A stretch of DNA of 64,000 nucleotides, taken from the NCBI RefSeq assembly GCF_030463565.1, contig NC_134648.1, forward strand, positions 44,731,498-44,795,497, given 5' to 3'. Under the pieces are notes generated by a model. The model searched no databases. It worked only from the letters and a program-made list of their open reading frames with translations, and was not told where the DNA came from. The translations under genes and the position numbers were made by a program. The stretch's first letter is position 1. Every line of letters starts with the position of its first letter. This document shows, in pieces, positions 38,368 to 52,182 of the stretch. The stretch comes from Pelecanus crispus. Taxonomy: Eukaryota > Chordata > Aves > Pelecaniformes > Pelecanidae.

Positions 38368-41300
38368 TTCATCATCAGCAAGGAAGGGCAAATTCTTGCC
38401 TAGCCCACTCTGCAAGAGCTCTCTCATTCCCCTTAGGGGTACCAAAGTTGAGTGGAGGAATGCTGGGCTGCGATGGCAGTAACTCCCAAGCGAAGTCATC
38501 AGCTGGCCCATACAAGAGGCAAAGTGGTTCTCCATATATACTATCCTGCACAAGGACCACCCAGAGGAATAGCAGAGCTGGGGCAGGACCAGACGTTGAA
38601 GCTTCCCGAGCATTTCTTGTGACCACTCCACAGCTGTCCAGGCAAAGCTATGGTAGCACGTACAATATAAGAGTGTTGCACAGGTCAGGAATAAAGGCAT
38701 GGAGGTGTGAAGTAAGGCAACTCACAATGTCACCTGCACCTTCGGACATGCACAAAGTTTGTTTACAGTGCTGTGTATCACAGGCATGAAAGGCGTCACC
38801 ACATTTTAATTAAAAATCCTACATCACTCAATTATATGAGCTATCCCTCTGCCATGTAAAGCTCTGTTTATCCTTACACTACAGAAACTTTTATTTTCCC
38901 TCCTAAAATTAATCCTATATTGTCTTATTTTCCATTCTAGAACATGATTTTTAGAACTCTAGAGTCCTGTGTATCTGTTGCCTCTATGGTACATAAGAGA
39001 GTTCAGTAGACTAAAACAGGACATTATCATGCTGGCAGGATGATTTTAAGGAGGTTTGTTTTAGAGGACAAGAGCAATTGCTAAGTGTCAGTAAAGCCCA
39101 GATGACTTGTTACATGCTAATGTATTTTTTTTTGACGGCAGAGTTTACAGATGAACTGCTTCACACTTTTCAGAGCAGAGTTTTAAACGTTTTGAGTTTT
39201 GTTTTCAGATTCTTCCCTTCAGTAAGCCAGGCCGCTTCAGTGCCAAGAGCTGAATTGCAAAGGCCCCAGAGAGAAAAAGGGAAGAAGGGAAGAGTATTCT
39301 TTTTATCAGTGAGAACCGAAAAATAGTATTTTTAGTATCTCACAATGTGATGAAGAGCTGACATCTCACAAGCTAGTTGGAGGCTAATTGAAGCCCTGCC
39401 TACAGAAGGAAGTTTTCTGACGGTGTCGGTATGGCTGTACCAACCCCTCTTGCCGAGGGGCAGGCAGTGTTTGTACGGGGATGACACAGCACCACTAGCA
39501 AATCTTGCCATGGCTGCTTAAGAGCTCACGAGCCCCACCTGCCCTTCCCACCCCTCTGCCGGAGGTTTCGACCTCTCCTCCGCGGGGCTGACAGAGGGAA
39601 CGTGTGTTTTTGCCTCAGCCACGTCAAAAGTGCAAAGTCCAGAGCCCTAAACCCACCTTCCCTGGGGGCTTAGGTTTACACGGAAGCAGCTGAGGCATCA
39701 GCACCTGCGCCGTTCCTCTGCCTGCTGTGCAGGCAGCAGCTCCTGGTAGAGCGGCAAAGCAGCCATGTTTTGGGGTGATGTCTTCTCCAACTACAACAGC
39801 AAGACTTGCCGGAGGTCCTTTGTCAGCACCCTTAATATTATGTCATACTAAAAGCAGGTGTGAGGGCAAAGGTACGTGTCACGGCTTGAGCTGATCTAGC
39901 AACTTAGTCAGCGGCTTTTCCCTCACGCCCCCTTTCTACACTCGCTTTGGCACATTTTGGACTCCTCCACGGCTGATCCCGTTTGCTAAGGTGGCAGAAA
40001 AGCGATCCCGAGCAAAACCGTAAAGAAAGAGTCGTTGCCTGCCAGGTCGGAGAGTTGAATTTTCTCAGGTCAGGTCCCGTGAGACCCTCCGGAAGGATGG
40101 GAACCATCGGGACTGAGCCCTTTGGGCAGGGCTGGAGGTTCAATAGCTCAGCCCTCGCTGGTACCTTTCCTTCGCTGTCACAGTCATCTGGCCTGCACTA
40201 GGGTTCAAAGTTAGTTAACGTGATAAAACTTCAGGGTCGGCTTTGACTCAGCTTAGCATCTGCTACAGCTTGCCTTGCTTGTAGTAGGCTGTTAACACGC
40301 ATTAACTGATGCACCAGTAAGTATCTTCTAAATCCTAGTCTTGGGGAAAAAACAATGTTATAAATGTTGTTAGCACTAAGGGAGCTCAGCGAGCATCAGC
40401 GACAATTGAGTGTTTTCTCAAAGTTTTTCTAAAGCTTTCTAGGTGTAAAAATGGCCCTTTGGGAAGTGAGATTCCCAGCTTCCTGATGGGATTAAGTGCC
40501 CCTATCTTGTTCCAGCAGTCCCTGAGATATGCCAAACCTTAAACTTGCAGCTTTTACTGACCTGTTGGGCATCTCTTCTGGAGGAATGGATGTTTGTGGC
40601 ATGCTGTCAGCCATTTGAAGAGCCGTGGGGTGTTCAAAACTGTCCTGCAGGGAGCTAGCAAGAGAGCAGACTGCAAGCGGAGCAGTCAAAGTTGCATAAT
40701 GAATGCAACTAATGCACGATGGTCTGACAATATAGCACTTGAAATTTAATTTTATGGCTAACAACTATCATACTATCAAAAACTTGGAAGTAAGTGTGGC
40801 TATGAGGAAAAAAAGGCGACTATTAAGACTTTCATTATATATAAATAGAGAAGTTCAATGTGCTAAGTAAATAGTGCAAACAAGGTGAAGCAGTAAACTT
40901 CGGTAGTATAATATTGTTGTAAAACAAAGATTCAATGATTTTTAAATCATTAACATCTTTTTAGGAATCAGTTGGACAGACATATATATATATATAAAAC
41001 TCTCGATGTTTTAGAGAGGTTTATCTTACCTTTTTGATTTGGAGTACTAAATTGAGAACTACATCTAGCTTAAAACTGATTTCCTTTTAAAATAGATACT
41101 CCTCCCCAGAAACCACATCCTTTGCTACCAAGTATATCTCAGGGTTTCTAGGATTAAACAGTAAATCTCAATGACAGAGAAATAAGTCTGCCCAAAATGG
41201 TGCATTGTAATAAAATAGAGAATCTGTCCAGGAAAGTAATAATCCACTGATCAGAAGACTGGAGCCATAGCTGAGTTAGCTGCATTGCCAAGGATTTTGA

Positions 41301-44300
41301 GTCAGAGAGCGCTCAGAAACATAAATTTTGACAGACCAGAAATCAAAGTTTTCAACATTAAAGAGATTTCTACTGAAAGGACCAGGCTTCGAAATCTTTT
41401 CCATGTCTTTTCTTTCTCAAAGACATTAAGTGGTCATTTAACATCAATATAGATGAAGAAAGCCAGAAATACAATGTTTAAAATATCTTTCTTGCTGGTT
41501 TGCAGTTGTTGAGTTTTCACACTTCTAGTTCTCCCACAGCTTCCAAGGAAAACAAGAAATAAGTATATGATGTAAACAAAAATCCCCTTTGTCAATAAAA
41601 AAACCCCAAACAAAATAAAACCAAAACAGGATCTTTGGGGATTGACAGTTTTAGGGATCAGACTTTCCACTTTTCCAGTTCTATTAGTCAATGAATGAGC
41701 AATACTTTATTATCTGGATTTTATATTTAAAGCCTCCACTGTGCAATTGTCAGTACAAGCAAACTTCATTTCTAGGAGATCTCTAGCTGGCAGTGAAAAT
41801 TACAGTTGGCTTTCAGCAGTTACTGTCCTGCTGAAATGCCAGTAAGATAGTAGAGTTGTCTGGGTTGGTTTGTTGCTGGGGTTTTTTTCTGGGTTTTTTT
41901 GGTTTGGGTTTTTTTTAAGTTGCTGAAACAGAGAATAGCACAAGACCTTATAAGGGAAGAAAATCAGAATTCTGGTTCTTCTTACATCTTTCTGATCGAT
42001 ATAGCTAAAAAACATTGTCTTCAGTATGGGTGAGTGGTGATACTGCTTTATCTTATTTCATCTCCTTGCCTTTTTATTTAGGAAGTCCGTACCTACTACT
42101 GGAAACTTTTTGAGGGGCTCAGTGTTTACACATTTTAACTCTCAAGCCTTATCTCTCAAGAATTATGGTCCTCCGCTTTGTCTTTAGAATAAAGTATGAT
42201 CCAAGTTAAACAAACAAGCAGAAAACAAGATTTTTTTTAAACTGCCTGAGTGAGAAGTCAAAATGTCTTCCTCTAGACTACTTCAGATAATTAAAGCAGT
42301 GTATTTCTGCCCCTTCTTTTCTATCCTACAAGTAGTGGTGCATTTATGTACCTACAAAAGTGCTTTATACTAGTATATAGACCTTTTTTTGCATTGTAAG
42401 GAGAATAAGTCCTGTAAAATATAAGGTGCATTCATATTGCTGTAATTATATCCACACTGGTAGTTGTACCAATATAATTATACTGTCAAAAAAGAAAATT
42501 TAACAAGTACTGATTATACATGTTGTGTATAGCCAGGCCATAAATAATGTGGTACTTCTGCCTACCTACACGCTTATCTGTATCATAAAGATTTTTTTTT
42601 GTTATGTTAATGAAAATATGGCATATACTTTGCTATTTTTTATTGTTTTATTAAAAATAGAGTTGACATTTTTGCATAAAGATCACAATAAAGCATTTTG
42701 GATTTGGATTTCTGTGATACAAAACGAATACAAACGTAAACTTTTTCTATATTCTGAGTCTGATGTTCATGGACTTGGACATCTTATTGTGTATATAAGT
42801 ACTGGAGCTGTCCTCCTAATCATAGCATGCAGAATTGATCACTTACCGTTTCTAATTAAAACAATTTTTCCTCCTAATGCAAAACCATGAAAGTACTGTT
42901 CCCTAAATTCTCCTTTGAATGGCTTGCTAATAAAACTTATATCAAAGATTTGTTTGCCTTTCTTAAATTAATGCTTCTAATAAAATTCATCTGTTTTGTA
43001 AGATGTTTGCCAGGTGTTATTCTGAGCAAGTACTGTCTGAGTATTACTTTGGCTGCATAAAATGTAAAATACATGTTCCTATCAAGTTATAAAATTAATA
43101 ATTTACACATATAAATAGTTGCAGTGCCAAGCTTAAAACAAAACTGCAGTCAGTTTGTCCTGTAAACAGTTCCAAACACCCTCATGGCAGGACATATGCT
43201 TTGTTCAATTTAAAATATGACTTGCTGGTTTTTGTAAATAAAGTTTAATTAAGATCTTGACACTCATGCATTTCTGAGAATCTTGTTGGAGGCTACCTCT
43301 TCTTCACACATTCGATTTTCTGATAAGCAATTCTTTTCTTCTTTTAATCTTTTTCTGCCTCAAGAGCTGATAGCAAGCTATCCAGCCACACCATAGCAAC
43401 AAAAAATCAATGTTATTAGGTGATTATCATAACTTAAAAGTTAACAGCAGAATTCACAGTAGCTATCAATCACACTTGCACAGCTTTCAGCTCACGTTGG
43501 GCAATTGCTACACTATTCCTCTTAAACCTCAAAGTCCTTGTCCTGGTGTTTGGATAGGGTGGACATGGCTTTACCATCTCGGACACAGGGTTCCCACTCT
43601 CTTTGCTGGCCAAACAATGTCACCTTTCACAAACCACATGCACCTCAGCAAAAAACCCCCACCACTTTTAATTAAAATCTGCCTTTTCAAACATACTTTG
43701 CTGTTTCCACCTATCCAGTAGTATCTTTCCCCAGTGAACCTTTCAGAAGACACGTGAATAAAAGAAAATCCAGGACTTCATGTAGTGTGTAGAAAAAGCA
43801 GACTCTTAAGGGGATTAAAAGTATTGTGGAAAAAAATACTGTCAATATCTTTTCTCATAAGAGCTGAAATTATTTTTTTATTGTGGTTTACAATGTCCCG
43901 TGGGAAAACTGAAAAGGAATCTGTGTGTTGCAGGCACAATGCAGTGATTTAACTGCTAGACAAGGGTTTTTTAATGGAGAAAGACCTTGTGGAATGACTG
44001 TCTTGCCTAATTTGTTATAAAAGCAAAAAAGAATGCAAAATATTATAACCAAAAGAGGTCACCATTTATTTTAAATGCTGATTTTATTTATTATTTCATT
44101 CCTGTACTTTTGAAACATTCATTTGGTAGACAAGCCAATGCTCCTACAACTCATCTTGTGGCTAAAGCAAGGTTCCAGTTACTCCTAATTCATTCTCACA
44201 ATGGATTAATTGACTTTAATTCATGTTTTCCATCATCTGTCCATACAGACCTGGTATTCTTTCTTTCACTGTCTGCTTGACTATGAAATGTTAGCACGTC

Positions 44301-45888
44301 AGGATGCTGGTATGTCCAAATAAAACCCCTAGACATGGTGACCATAATCTGCTTTTGAAGAGGGACATTTTTGTCCCACAACATAAACTTTTTTCTATGA
44401 GAGATCTTTTGAGCTGCCTTTCCTGCACAGAAATTGCAGTAATTAGGCTCAGTTCAAAATGTCATTCTTACTTAATAAACAGATCAATCCCACTTTGCAG
44501 TTCCTTCATTGTCGTCTTTACAAGTCAGAGGGTAGAGTAGCTATTTACTGCCAAAAACCCAGTGGAAGTTCAATAGCAACCTCAGGGGAGATCAAGCCTG
44601 GAGATCACAGCAACACCACTTCTGGGAATGTGGGTGCCCAAACCAGATGGGAGCAGCTAATATCTTCAGTGAAGACTTACCTTGACTTAAGATAATTTAA
44701 GCAGATACCAAGTAATTGCCATACCCAGAGATTGGAGCAGCTAAGCACATGTTCAAGGCTTTATGACTACGGTGAGTGAGCCTCTACATGATTCATTCTT
44801 TAGCAATTTTCAGAGAAAAATATCTTTTTTTTTTTCTGGATGTATGGAAGGAAGAGAAAAACACTCGGAGAACACCCGTGACTAAGCTTGTCTCCCCATT
44901 GTGTGGTGGTGAATGGAAACTTCATCTGGGCTTTCATCTGCACTGCTGTGCTCTGAATGGTCTGATGTTATGACCTGCATAAGAAAAAAAACAGCCTTAA
45001 AATTGTTCCTTTTCTCTCTTCCCTAAGGAAGAAAAACTTGTTTATGTTTTGCAAACAAAGATTTTTGCAAATGACCACACCCTCACTTAACTAGGAATTA
45101 TTACATGATTATGCCTTCTGGCTTGGGGGTGAGGAATCACCTGAAGAGATCTGTGCCACATTGCGTTGTAATTTGAGAGGTTGATTACACTGATTTTTTT
45201 AGGCTTGGTCTGTGTATGAGTCTATCCTGGGGGCCCAGGAGTCTATCTTAAGGCCATGTTATATCCCAGGAGCTACTCTGCCTTTTAAATGTAAGAACAA
45301 ACTGCCTGATGAAAAGCCCATTGAAGTCTTGCAGGTGACCTCAGTAAAGTCTCCACAAGGAAAAACATGCATATTTCTTCTGGCAGAGTTATTGCTTTTC
45401 TAGAGGCCAGAATCTCAATATATTATAATATATTGGTCACAGAGTGAATTGATTCATGTTCATTGTTTTCTCAGCATTTCTGTTAAAAACGCCCATGCCT
45501 TTTCCATGAAAGACAGAAAAGATAAATCAATACTTTAAAGATCATCTTATAAGTAAGCTGCTATTTCAGCAACAAGCTGTTTGAGTGTATGTGTATTATT
45601 AAATATGTGACCAGGAGTACTTACAGCATTGATGATAAGGATAGGTTGATTTTACAGCGAAAAGCGGATCATCCCATTAACCTGTCTCATATCAACAACA
45701 CACATTTTAGTGCAGATGAAAGTAAACTTATGCACCACGAAGCAAAGAACATAGATAAGATTGGGGTCTCTGTGTGCATGTATATTTAGATGTATAATAG
45801 CTAAACTATATATTATTTTGTGCTTTGGGATCCACAGTGGTTTTCAAAAGGCCTTAAAGGTCAGGGAAAATAAGTTTGCTTTGCAGGG
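38368..45888. other. Intergenic stretch, no gene seen
   Basis: About 7.5 kb, AT-rich apart from a moderately GC-rich part at 39400-40160. It includes a TA dinucleotide run at about 40980-40996 and a perfect 20-bp AT-rich palindrome at 45416-45435. The open frames are short, AT-driven and without family similarity. No repeat family was recognised. Confidence 0.55.
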
Positions 45889-46483
45889 TGTCATGGTTTA
45901 ACCCCAGCCAGCAACTAAACCCCACCCAGCCGCTCACTCACTCCCCGCCAGGTGGGATGGGGGAGGGAATCGGAAGAGAAAAAGTGAGAAAACTCGTGGG
46001 TTGAGATAAAGACAGTTCAATAAGTAAAGCTAAGCCGCGCACACAAGCAAAGCAAAACAAGGAATTCATTCGCTACTTCCCATCAGCAGGCAGGCGTTCA
46101 GCCATCTCCAGGAAAGCAGGGCTCCATCACGCATAACAGTTACTTAGGAAGACAAAAGCCATAAGTTCAAATGTCCCCCCCTTCCTTCTTCTTTCACCAG
46201 CTTTATATGCTGAGCATGACGCTGTATGGTATGGAATATCCCTTTGGTCAGTTGGGGTCAGCTGTCCCGGCTGTGTCTCCTCCCAACTTCTTGTGCACCC
46301 CCAGCCTCCTTGCTGGTGGGGTGGTGTGAGGAGCAGAAAAGGCCCTGACTCTGTGTAAGCACTGCTCAGCAGTAAAGAAAGCATCCCTGTGTTATCAACG
46401 CTGTTTCCAGCACAAACCCAAAACATAGCCCCATACTAGCTACTATGTAGAAAATTAACTCTGTCCCAGCCAAAACCAGCACA
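45889..46483 (-). mobile_element. Solo LTR, ERVL-like family A (divergent subfamily), minus orientation
   Basis: This 595-bp element begins TGTCATGGTTTAACCCC and ends AAAACCAGCACA on the plus strand, with a perfect 5-bp target duplication CAGGG at 45884-45888 and 46484-46488. It shares the family termini and the CATATAAAG box (minus strand, near 46205) with the copies at 30414, 47316 and 55309. It lacks their TTA microsatellite and differs in the middle, so it is a separate subfamily. No internal retroviral sequence is present. Confidence 0.88.
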
Positions 46484-47315
46484 CAGGGTCATAGCTGAGA
46501 AAGCGATGCAATCATGACAGAAGTGTTGGTTTAAGCACAGGAATTATGGCTTGAGAATTTACTTTGCTCTAGTAGAGACATGTGTGCACCATGCCCATAT
46601 CTACCTGGCACTGACACATCCTGCTGATAATTTGGCATACTCCTTTCTAGTAGTGCAAACTCTTCCCAGTGGGCCACATCAGAACAGTGGTAATGGTGAC
46701 TTACGCTGATACAGCCATCTGGAATGCAGGTCTTCTCACATTCAACAGTCAGGTGTCTGGTAAACTTTTTGAACGCTGCTGTCCATAATTCAAAGTCCCA
46801 ACGAACTTAAAAAGCTTTTTATATTACAAGCTGCTACACTCCCACTTCTATTCCCTGTCAATGAACACTAACTACATGGTCAGTAAGGTGCAGAGAAGAA
46901 GCCATGGACTGTCTTGGACAGAGAGGCAAAGAACAAGTACAAAGAATTGTCTCAAAGCCCAGCATTGGTCCAGGTCCAACCCTAACACAGAGACAGAGCC
47001 CAAAATCTTACCCAGATGCCTGAACTTTTACTGCTCCACAAGAAAGGAAACTCAGCTAAACATTTGATACACTAATCTCTGTCAAATTCCTGAACAATAA
47101 CCTTGAATTCAATGTAATGTTTACAGTACTTAAATTTTGAGCGAGCGTCTCTGTCCACTATGTTCTGAGCCATGAAGACAGGTATGAGTGAAAATGTGGG
47201 GATCCTGTCTTTTCTCCAGTTCATTCACATGCTTCCAAATCATCTTCCATTTCCTCTCTGACAAGCTTTTCTTCCAATTCTCCACTATCTAAAAAAAAAC
47301 CAAAAAACCCAACCC
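46484..47315. other. Short intergenic stretch between two LTRs
   Basis: Unique-looking AT-rich sequence. The two LTRs on either side face in opposite directions, so they are not a proviral pair. Confidence 0.6.
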
Positions 47316-47890
47316 TGTCCTAGTTTTGGCTGGGATAGAGTTAAATTTTCTTCCTAGTAGCTGGCATAGTGCTGTGTTTTGGATTTAGTAGGAGAAGAAT
47401 GTTGATAACACACTGATGTTTTAGTTGTTGCTAAGTACTGCTTATGCTAGTCAAGGACTTTTCAGCTTCCCATGCTCTGCCAGGTGCACAAGAAGCTGGG
47501 AGGGCGCACAGCCAGAATAGTTGATCCAAACTGACCAAAGGGCTATTCCATACCATAAGACGTCATGCTCAGTATATAAGCTTGGGGGAGTTGGCTGGGG
47601 GGCAGCAATTGCTGCTCGGGAACTGTCTGGGTATCAGTCAGTGGGTGGTGAGTAATTGCATTGTGCATCACTTGCTTTGTATATTATTATTACTATTATT
47701 ATTATATTGTTATTATTACTACTACTACTATTTTACTTGATTTTATTTCAATTATTAAACTGTTCTTATCTCCACCCAGGAGTTTTTCTCACTCTTACTC
47801 TTCTGATTCTCTCCCCCATCCCACCGGGGCAGGGGGAGTGAGCAAGCAGCTGAGTGGTGCTTCATTACTGGCTGGGGTTAAACCACGACA
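47316..47890 (+). mobile_element. Solo LTR, ERVL-like family A, plus orientation
   Basis: This 575-bp element runs from TGTCCTAGTTTTGGCTGGG to GGTTAAACCACGACA. A TATATAAG box lies at 47573-47580, ATTAAA near 47754, and a compound TTA/CTA microsatellite at about 47682-47735. The left flank AACCC and right flank AAAAC do not give a clean target duplication, possibly because both sides are A/C-rich and decayed. No primer-binding site follows the 3' terminus. It has the same length, without gaps, as the copy at 55309 and is about 95% identical to it by eye. Confidence 0.87.
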
Positions 47891-50865
47891 AAAACCCACA
47901 AAAAACCAAAACAGTTTCCTGAAAATGGATCATAAGATTCCTCAAACTCACTAGAATCCTCTTTTAAAACAGTTCAATAATTTTCAGTGAGTGGCCTCCT
48001 CTACCCTCACATAACCCCAAAAGGCACCTTTATTATTGCCAAAAACATAGGCTGATTGAATCAATTAATTGATTAATGAAACATATTTAAACCATATGAA
48101 GTGTATTACACAGTATTTGTATGACAAAACTAATTTACTGCAATGCCATCATATAGAAAAGTAGAGGAGTAAATTATATGATAGATGCACACAAAACACA
48201 TTCATTGATTATGTTACATGAATGAATGTGTGGTATGAAATGTGATACACACATAATAAGCAGCTAAGGGAAAAGACGTCTAAGATAGCTTACAGAAATT
48301 AAATTACATCATTTCCCAGCTAATATATGTGGTTTTGAACTAGAACAGGTTTTTTCTTTTTTTTTTGTCCTCCACTACAAGCTCAGTCACAGATATGTAA
48401 ACTTGCCTTGTATGTGTATCAGAAACCCACCTTTTTTGTTCAGACACAGACTTGAGTAGTGGACTGTGCCATGCAGGTTTCAGGTTATGCTCTGCCTGTC
48501 TTGCCGTGTGATAGAAGAAGAATGTATAATGGCCGTATTTATTTAGAGGATGGGAAGCAGCAGCAACATCTACATTGTAATGTTATGGTGCTCTAAGGAG
48601 CTTGCCATGACCACTGAGGGTCCCCTCTGATCTCCCAGTGCAGCCATGCCGTGATGAGCCACCACTGGAGAGACAGAGGAGGGGAGGGAGCCAGAGAGGT
48701 CGCTTGGCACAAGCCTATAAAAACTCACTGGAGGTAGCCACACTCAGTCCCATGGCTTACAGTCATAGAAACCTGTTAACATTCATGTATTTAAAAGCAG
48801 TATTTTACAGGCTGCTTAACACTTTGCCAGCACAGCACAGAGGAAGAAACCAAATGTGGCAAGAAAGGAAAACACTCTTGTATTGTTCCAACAGCCCTTC
48901 TCAGAAGGCTGTAAAAGATACTGGTGCATATTTTCCCAGCTTGCCTCCTGCCACTTAGGGATTCCTCTTGAAAGATATTCCCTCAAGGATTATGTCTGGA
49001 ATAGCTTAACATCCTTCATTAAACACTTCCTCTGCTTACCCTTCCCTATCCTTTTACTTCAATATTCCCAGGAGAAGTTTTACAAGATGCTGATCTTGCA
49101 CAGTAGGGAAAAAAAATACTCAGCACCCAAGGCCTTAAATGGACTGTTTGCTTCAAGACTTTAATTATGGTTTAAATATATGTTTTTAAGTGGGGAAGTA
49201 AAAGGACTAGGAACAATTAATTTGTTCTTTGTTTTTTCAGTTCACCTATGACCTCAAGGAGCAAACTTCTGCAATATCTTTCTACTCCTCTGCAAAATTT
49301 CTGGTCAATGTTTGAACCACAGAGAAAAAAAAAAGAGCGGTGAGTGTGTATTTTGTGAGCTTATGTCCAGAGGCCCACAAAACACCTAGAGAAGAAGGAA
49401 ATCCTACAGTGTTAACTGTGGCAACTTAGGATGGTATACCTGGGAAAGCATCGCTCCAGAAGTGTCTTATTATTATGGACTTTCCTCAAGCATCTACTGC
49501 TGCCACAGGGAGGATGTTAAGTCACTGGACTTCTGCTCTAATATAATATGGCTGTCCTGGCAATGGCAAAGAAGTACTGAAAGACATGCAGCTGGATGCA
49601 ATCCAGACAATGAAACAAAAGACAGAAGTACTGGAAAAAACAGTAGGGAACAGCTGGCAACCAGAGGAAATACAGCCCCCGAGCTACAGTGCTGAAGGCA
49701 TGCAAGTCGTTGCCCCTAGCCCATACATACATCACACTCCATCAAGATGCCTCTTCCTCCTATGGAGCTCTCAGTTGACTTCACCATCCCACAACAATTC
49801 CTTGCTAATAAAGTTCAAGTGTTTTGTAAATCAATGTCCTTTTATTGTAAGTGATAACCATAACAACAGACAGGAGATGAACGATAGAGACAGCAGAGAT
49901 AAGCACCAGGGTGCAGCCTTACAACCAGTTGGACAAGGAAATATTATATCACTATCACCTACTCTCAATGCAGTTAGTACTGCATTTTCCATCCTCACCC
50001 AAAATGGCAGTACACCCACATGCTAAAAGTGAACTTCACAGATTTTATGTACCAAAAACTAAATAGGAGAGGTAGTCTAGTATAGTTTTCTTGTGAGCTT
50101 AAACCATAGCATGAGACACTTCCACTTGCCTGCCAGCTTTCCACAGACCTACTCCACACCTTCTGTGACTACCTGCCACTCGTCGCCTCCTTTAGCAGGA
50201 AGAGACCACTGCATTTCATTAGCCTAGAAAAGAAGAGACAGGCTGGGACAGTTAGTATCTTGATTAACATCATGAATATCAACTAGGTGACTGGGGAAGG
50301 GAGAAATCCTTACTAACAGCTTTGCCAAATGTTTCCTGAATTGCTTGAATGCTATTCTCAAGCTGATGGCACTGAGGCATTCACAGTCACCTGCTACAAC
50401 ATGGGAGTTACTAGCTCCCAGTTATCTCCCTGGCAGGAGGGTGAGGATGACAAAAAATAGCACCCACAATCAATTAGGAACTTGAAATGAGTGCATATGG
50501 GGACTATAGTCTCCCTGTACGTTTTCTCGCTGAAAATCCACAGCTCCAAGGACATGGCATGCCCTGCAGTTTTAGCTTCATTGCTGGCCAATGTAACAAC
50601 CAGATTCACCAAACTGTATGTCTGCCCTGCAAACACAGCGATCACAGGCAGTGGCACTTGATTCCTCTCACACATGTTCTCCACCCTTGGGCATAGGCAC
50701 TTCCAGCATCCTTCCCATTGCAGCGGGGTATATCCTGACCTAACAATGGGAAAGGGCTTAATTAGTCAGTCCTCATCCATGCAGGTGATGATAGGCTCAG
50801 GAATGAGACAGCCAAACAAATTAATACATTAAACAAAGCAAAAGTCAGTGTTTGAACCTCAGCTC
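47891..50865. other. Intergenic stretch, no gene seen
   Basis: AT-rich sequence with no retroviral coding similarity, which matters because it lies between two LTRs in the same orientation. No exon or RNA gene was recognised. Confidence 0.6.
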
Positions 50866-51330
50866 CCACTATTATGATGAGAGCTGGTATGCTGCCAGGG
50901 CCCCAAGAGCATCCCTGCTCCCGGAGGTCTGGCTGCGGGGTTCAGGGTCCCTTTGGTGGCTGTGGGGAGAGGCTGCTGGGAGCCTCAGCAAGCACTGACC
51001 CCTCTTCCCATGGGAGATGCTTTGAGTCAAGCCTCTGCCATTTGCCTTCCACCTGAGCTTGACCATCCCAGGGCTGTGTCTAACCCTGGCTCCCCTCATT
51101 GGGCCTGATCCTGGCCCCGGTCTGCAGGCTGACATCTCAGCCTGGCCATATCCCTGTCCCCAGTGCTCAGCAGCCTGCTCTGGACCCTGGCTGGGGGCAG
51201 TGGGATGGTTCTGTCTGGGAGGCCCTGCTCTGCCTCCTCCAGGGAAGCCCCGGCTGCTCGCAGCACCCTGATGCACAGCATGGTCACACCGCTGACGTTT
51301 CTCATGAGGCACGGCTGCAGCAAGTAGGAT
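50866..51330. repeat. Isolated GC-rich block, possibly an unrecognised repeat
   Basis: About 450 bp of GC-rich sequence stands out from AT-rich neighbours. Its text has runs such as GGCTGTGGGGAGAGGCTGC and CTGATCCTGGCCCC and the style of a decayed avian LTR or other repeat. I could not find TG...CA termini or a target duplication. Open frames on both strands are composition-driven. Confidence 0.3.
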
Positions 51331-52182
51331 CGAGGACGTTGGTTATCCATGTATGGTGCACTTCCACACTGCCACGCAGAGAGAAGAACTGGGACATGAC
51401 AAGGGGGATCAGAGTCAGCCACCCCACCAATAACATTTTTTGGATTAGCAAAATCAACCACCTTGTGCCTCAGCAGTTTGCATTTTTAGCTAACTTCTGG
51501 GTAGATTTGGAAAGACAGAAGCATTAGTATGTGGCTTGTGCTAATGCAGGTATATCTGATGCCACCACATGCAACAGTAGACAGACTATGACTGGAATAG
51601 TACAGCCCAGTGTCCATATTTCAAAAGAAAATTAAAAAAAAAAAAAAAAAAAGAAAGCTTCCTAAAGAGAATGATAGGAATGGCAGAAAACCTGCTTTAC
51701 AGGAAGCCTGAGGAGACTGTATTACTTCACAGGGAGAAAAGTCTTTAATTTGATATACAAACATACACAACAATCCAATGGCTAGAAGCCAAAGCTTCAA
51801 TTTCAGATTAGCAAGAAGGGGTGCAGCAAGGGGAATAACTTACCAAAGGCAGAAACAATTTTTCCACCATTTGAAGTACTTAAATGAGCATTAGAAACTT
51901 TCCAATGTCCTCTGTCTTAACCCAAGCTAGGGACTAAACTATGAAGCACCACTGTGAAAGTTCTATGGTTTCTGCTACATCTGTGGGCAGAGAAGATACT
52001 TCCAATGGGCTGCTCCAGATGTCAATCTACAGTTATTAAATCTTTTTTTTTTTCCCAGGAGTTTGACAAGAAAAGGTTATTTTATTCCTTTATAAGAGTA
52101 AATATCTTTTACCAAATTGGGGTAAAGATGTTGGAAAATACAATGCCCTTGATCCTAGTTTAAGGAAGAAAACAGAAGAGAA
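51331..52182. other. Intergenic stretch, no gene seen
   Basis: AT-rich sequence with an A run at about 51632-51651. No repeat or exon was recognised. Confidence 0.6.

Noticed and set aside
43925..43975. A MIR-tail-like string (CAGTGATTTAACTGCTAGAC)
   Set aside because: Too short and unsupported by a neighbouring core region.
47656..47954. Frames encoding runs of tyrosine and isoleucine, also seen at 55654-55977
   Set aside because: They are translations of the TTA/CTA microsatellite in the LTRs.
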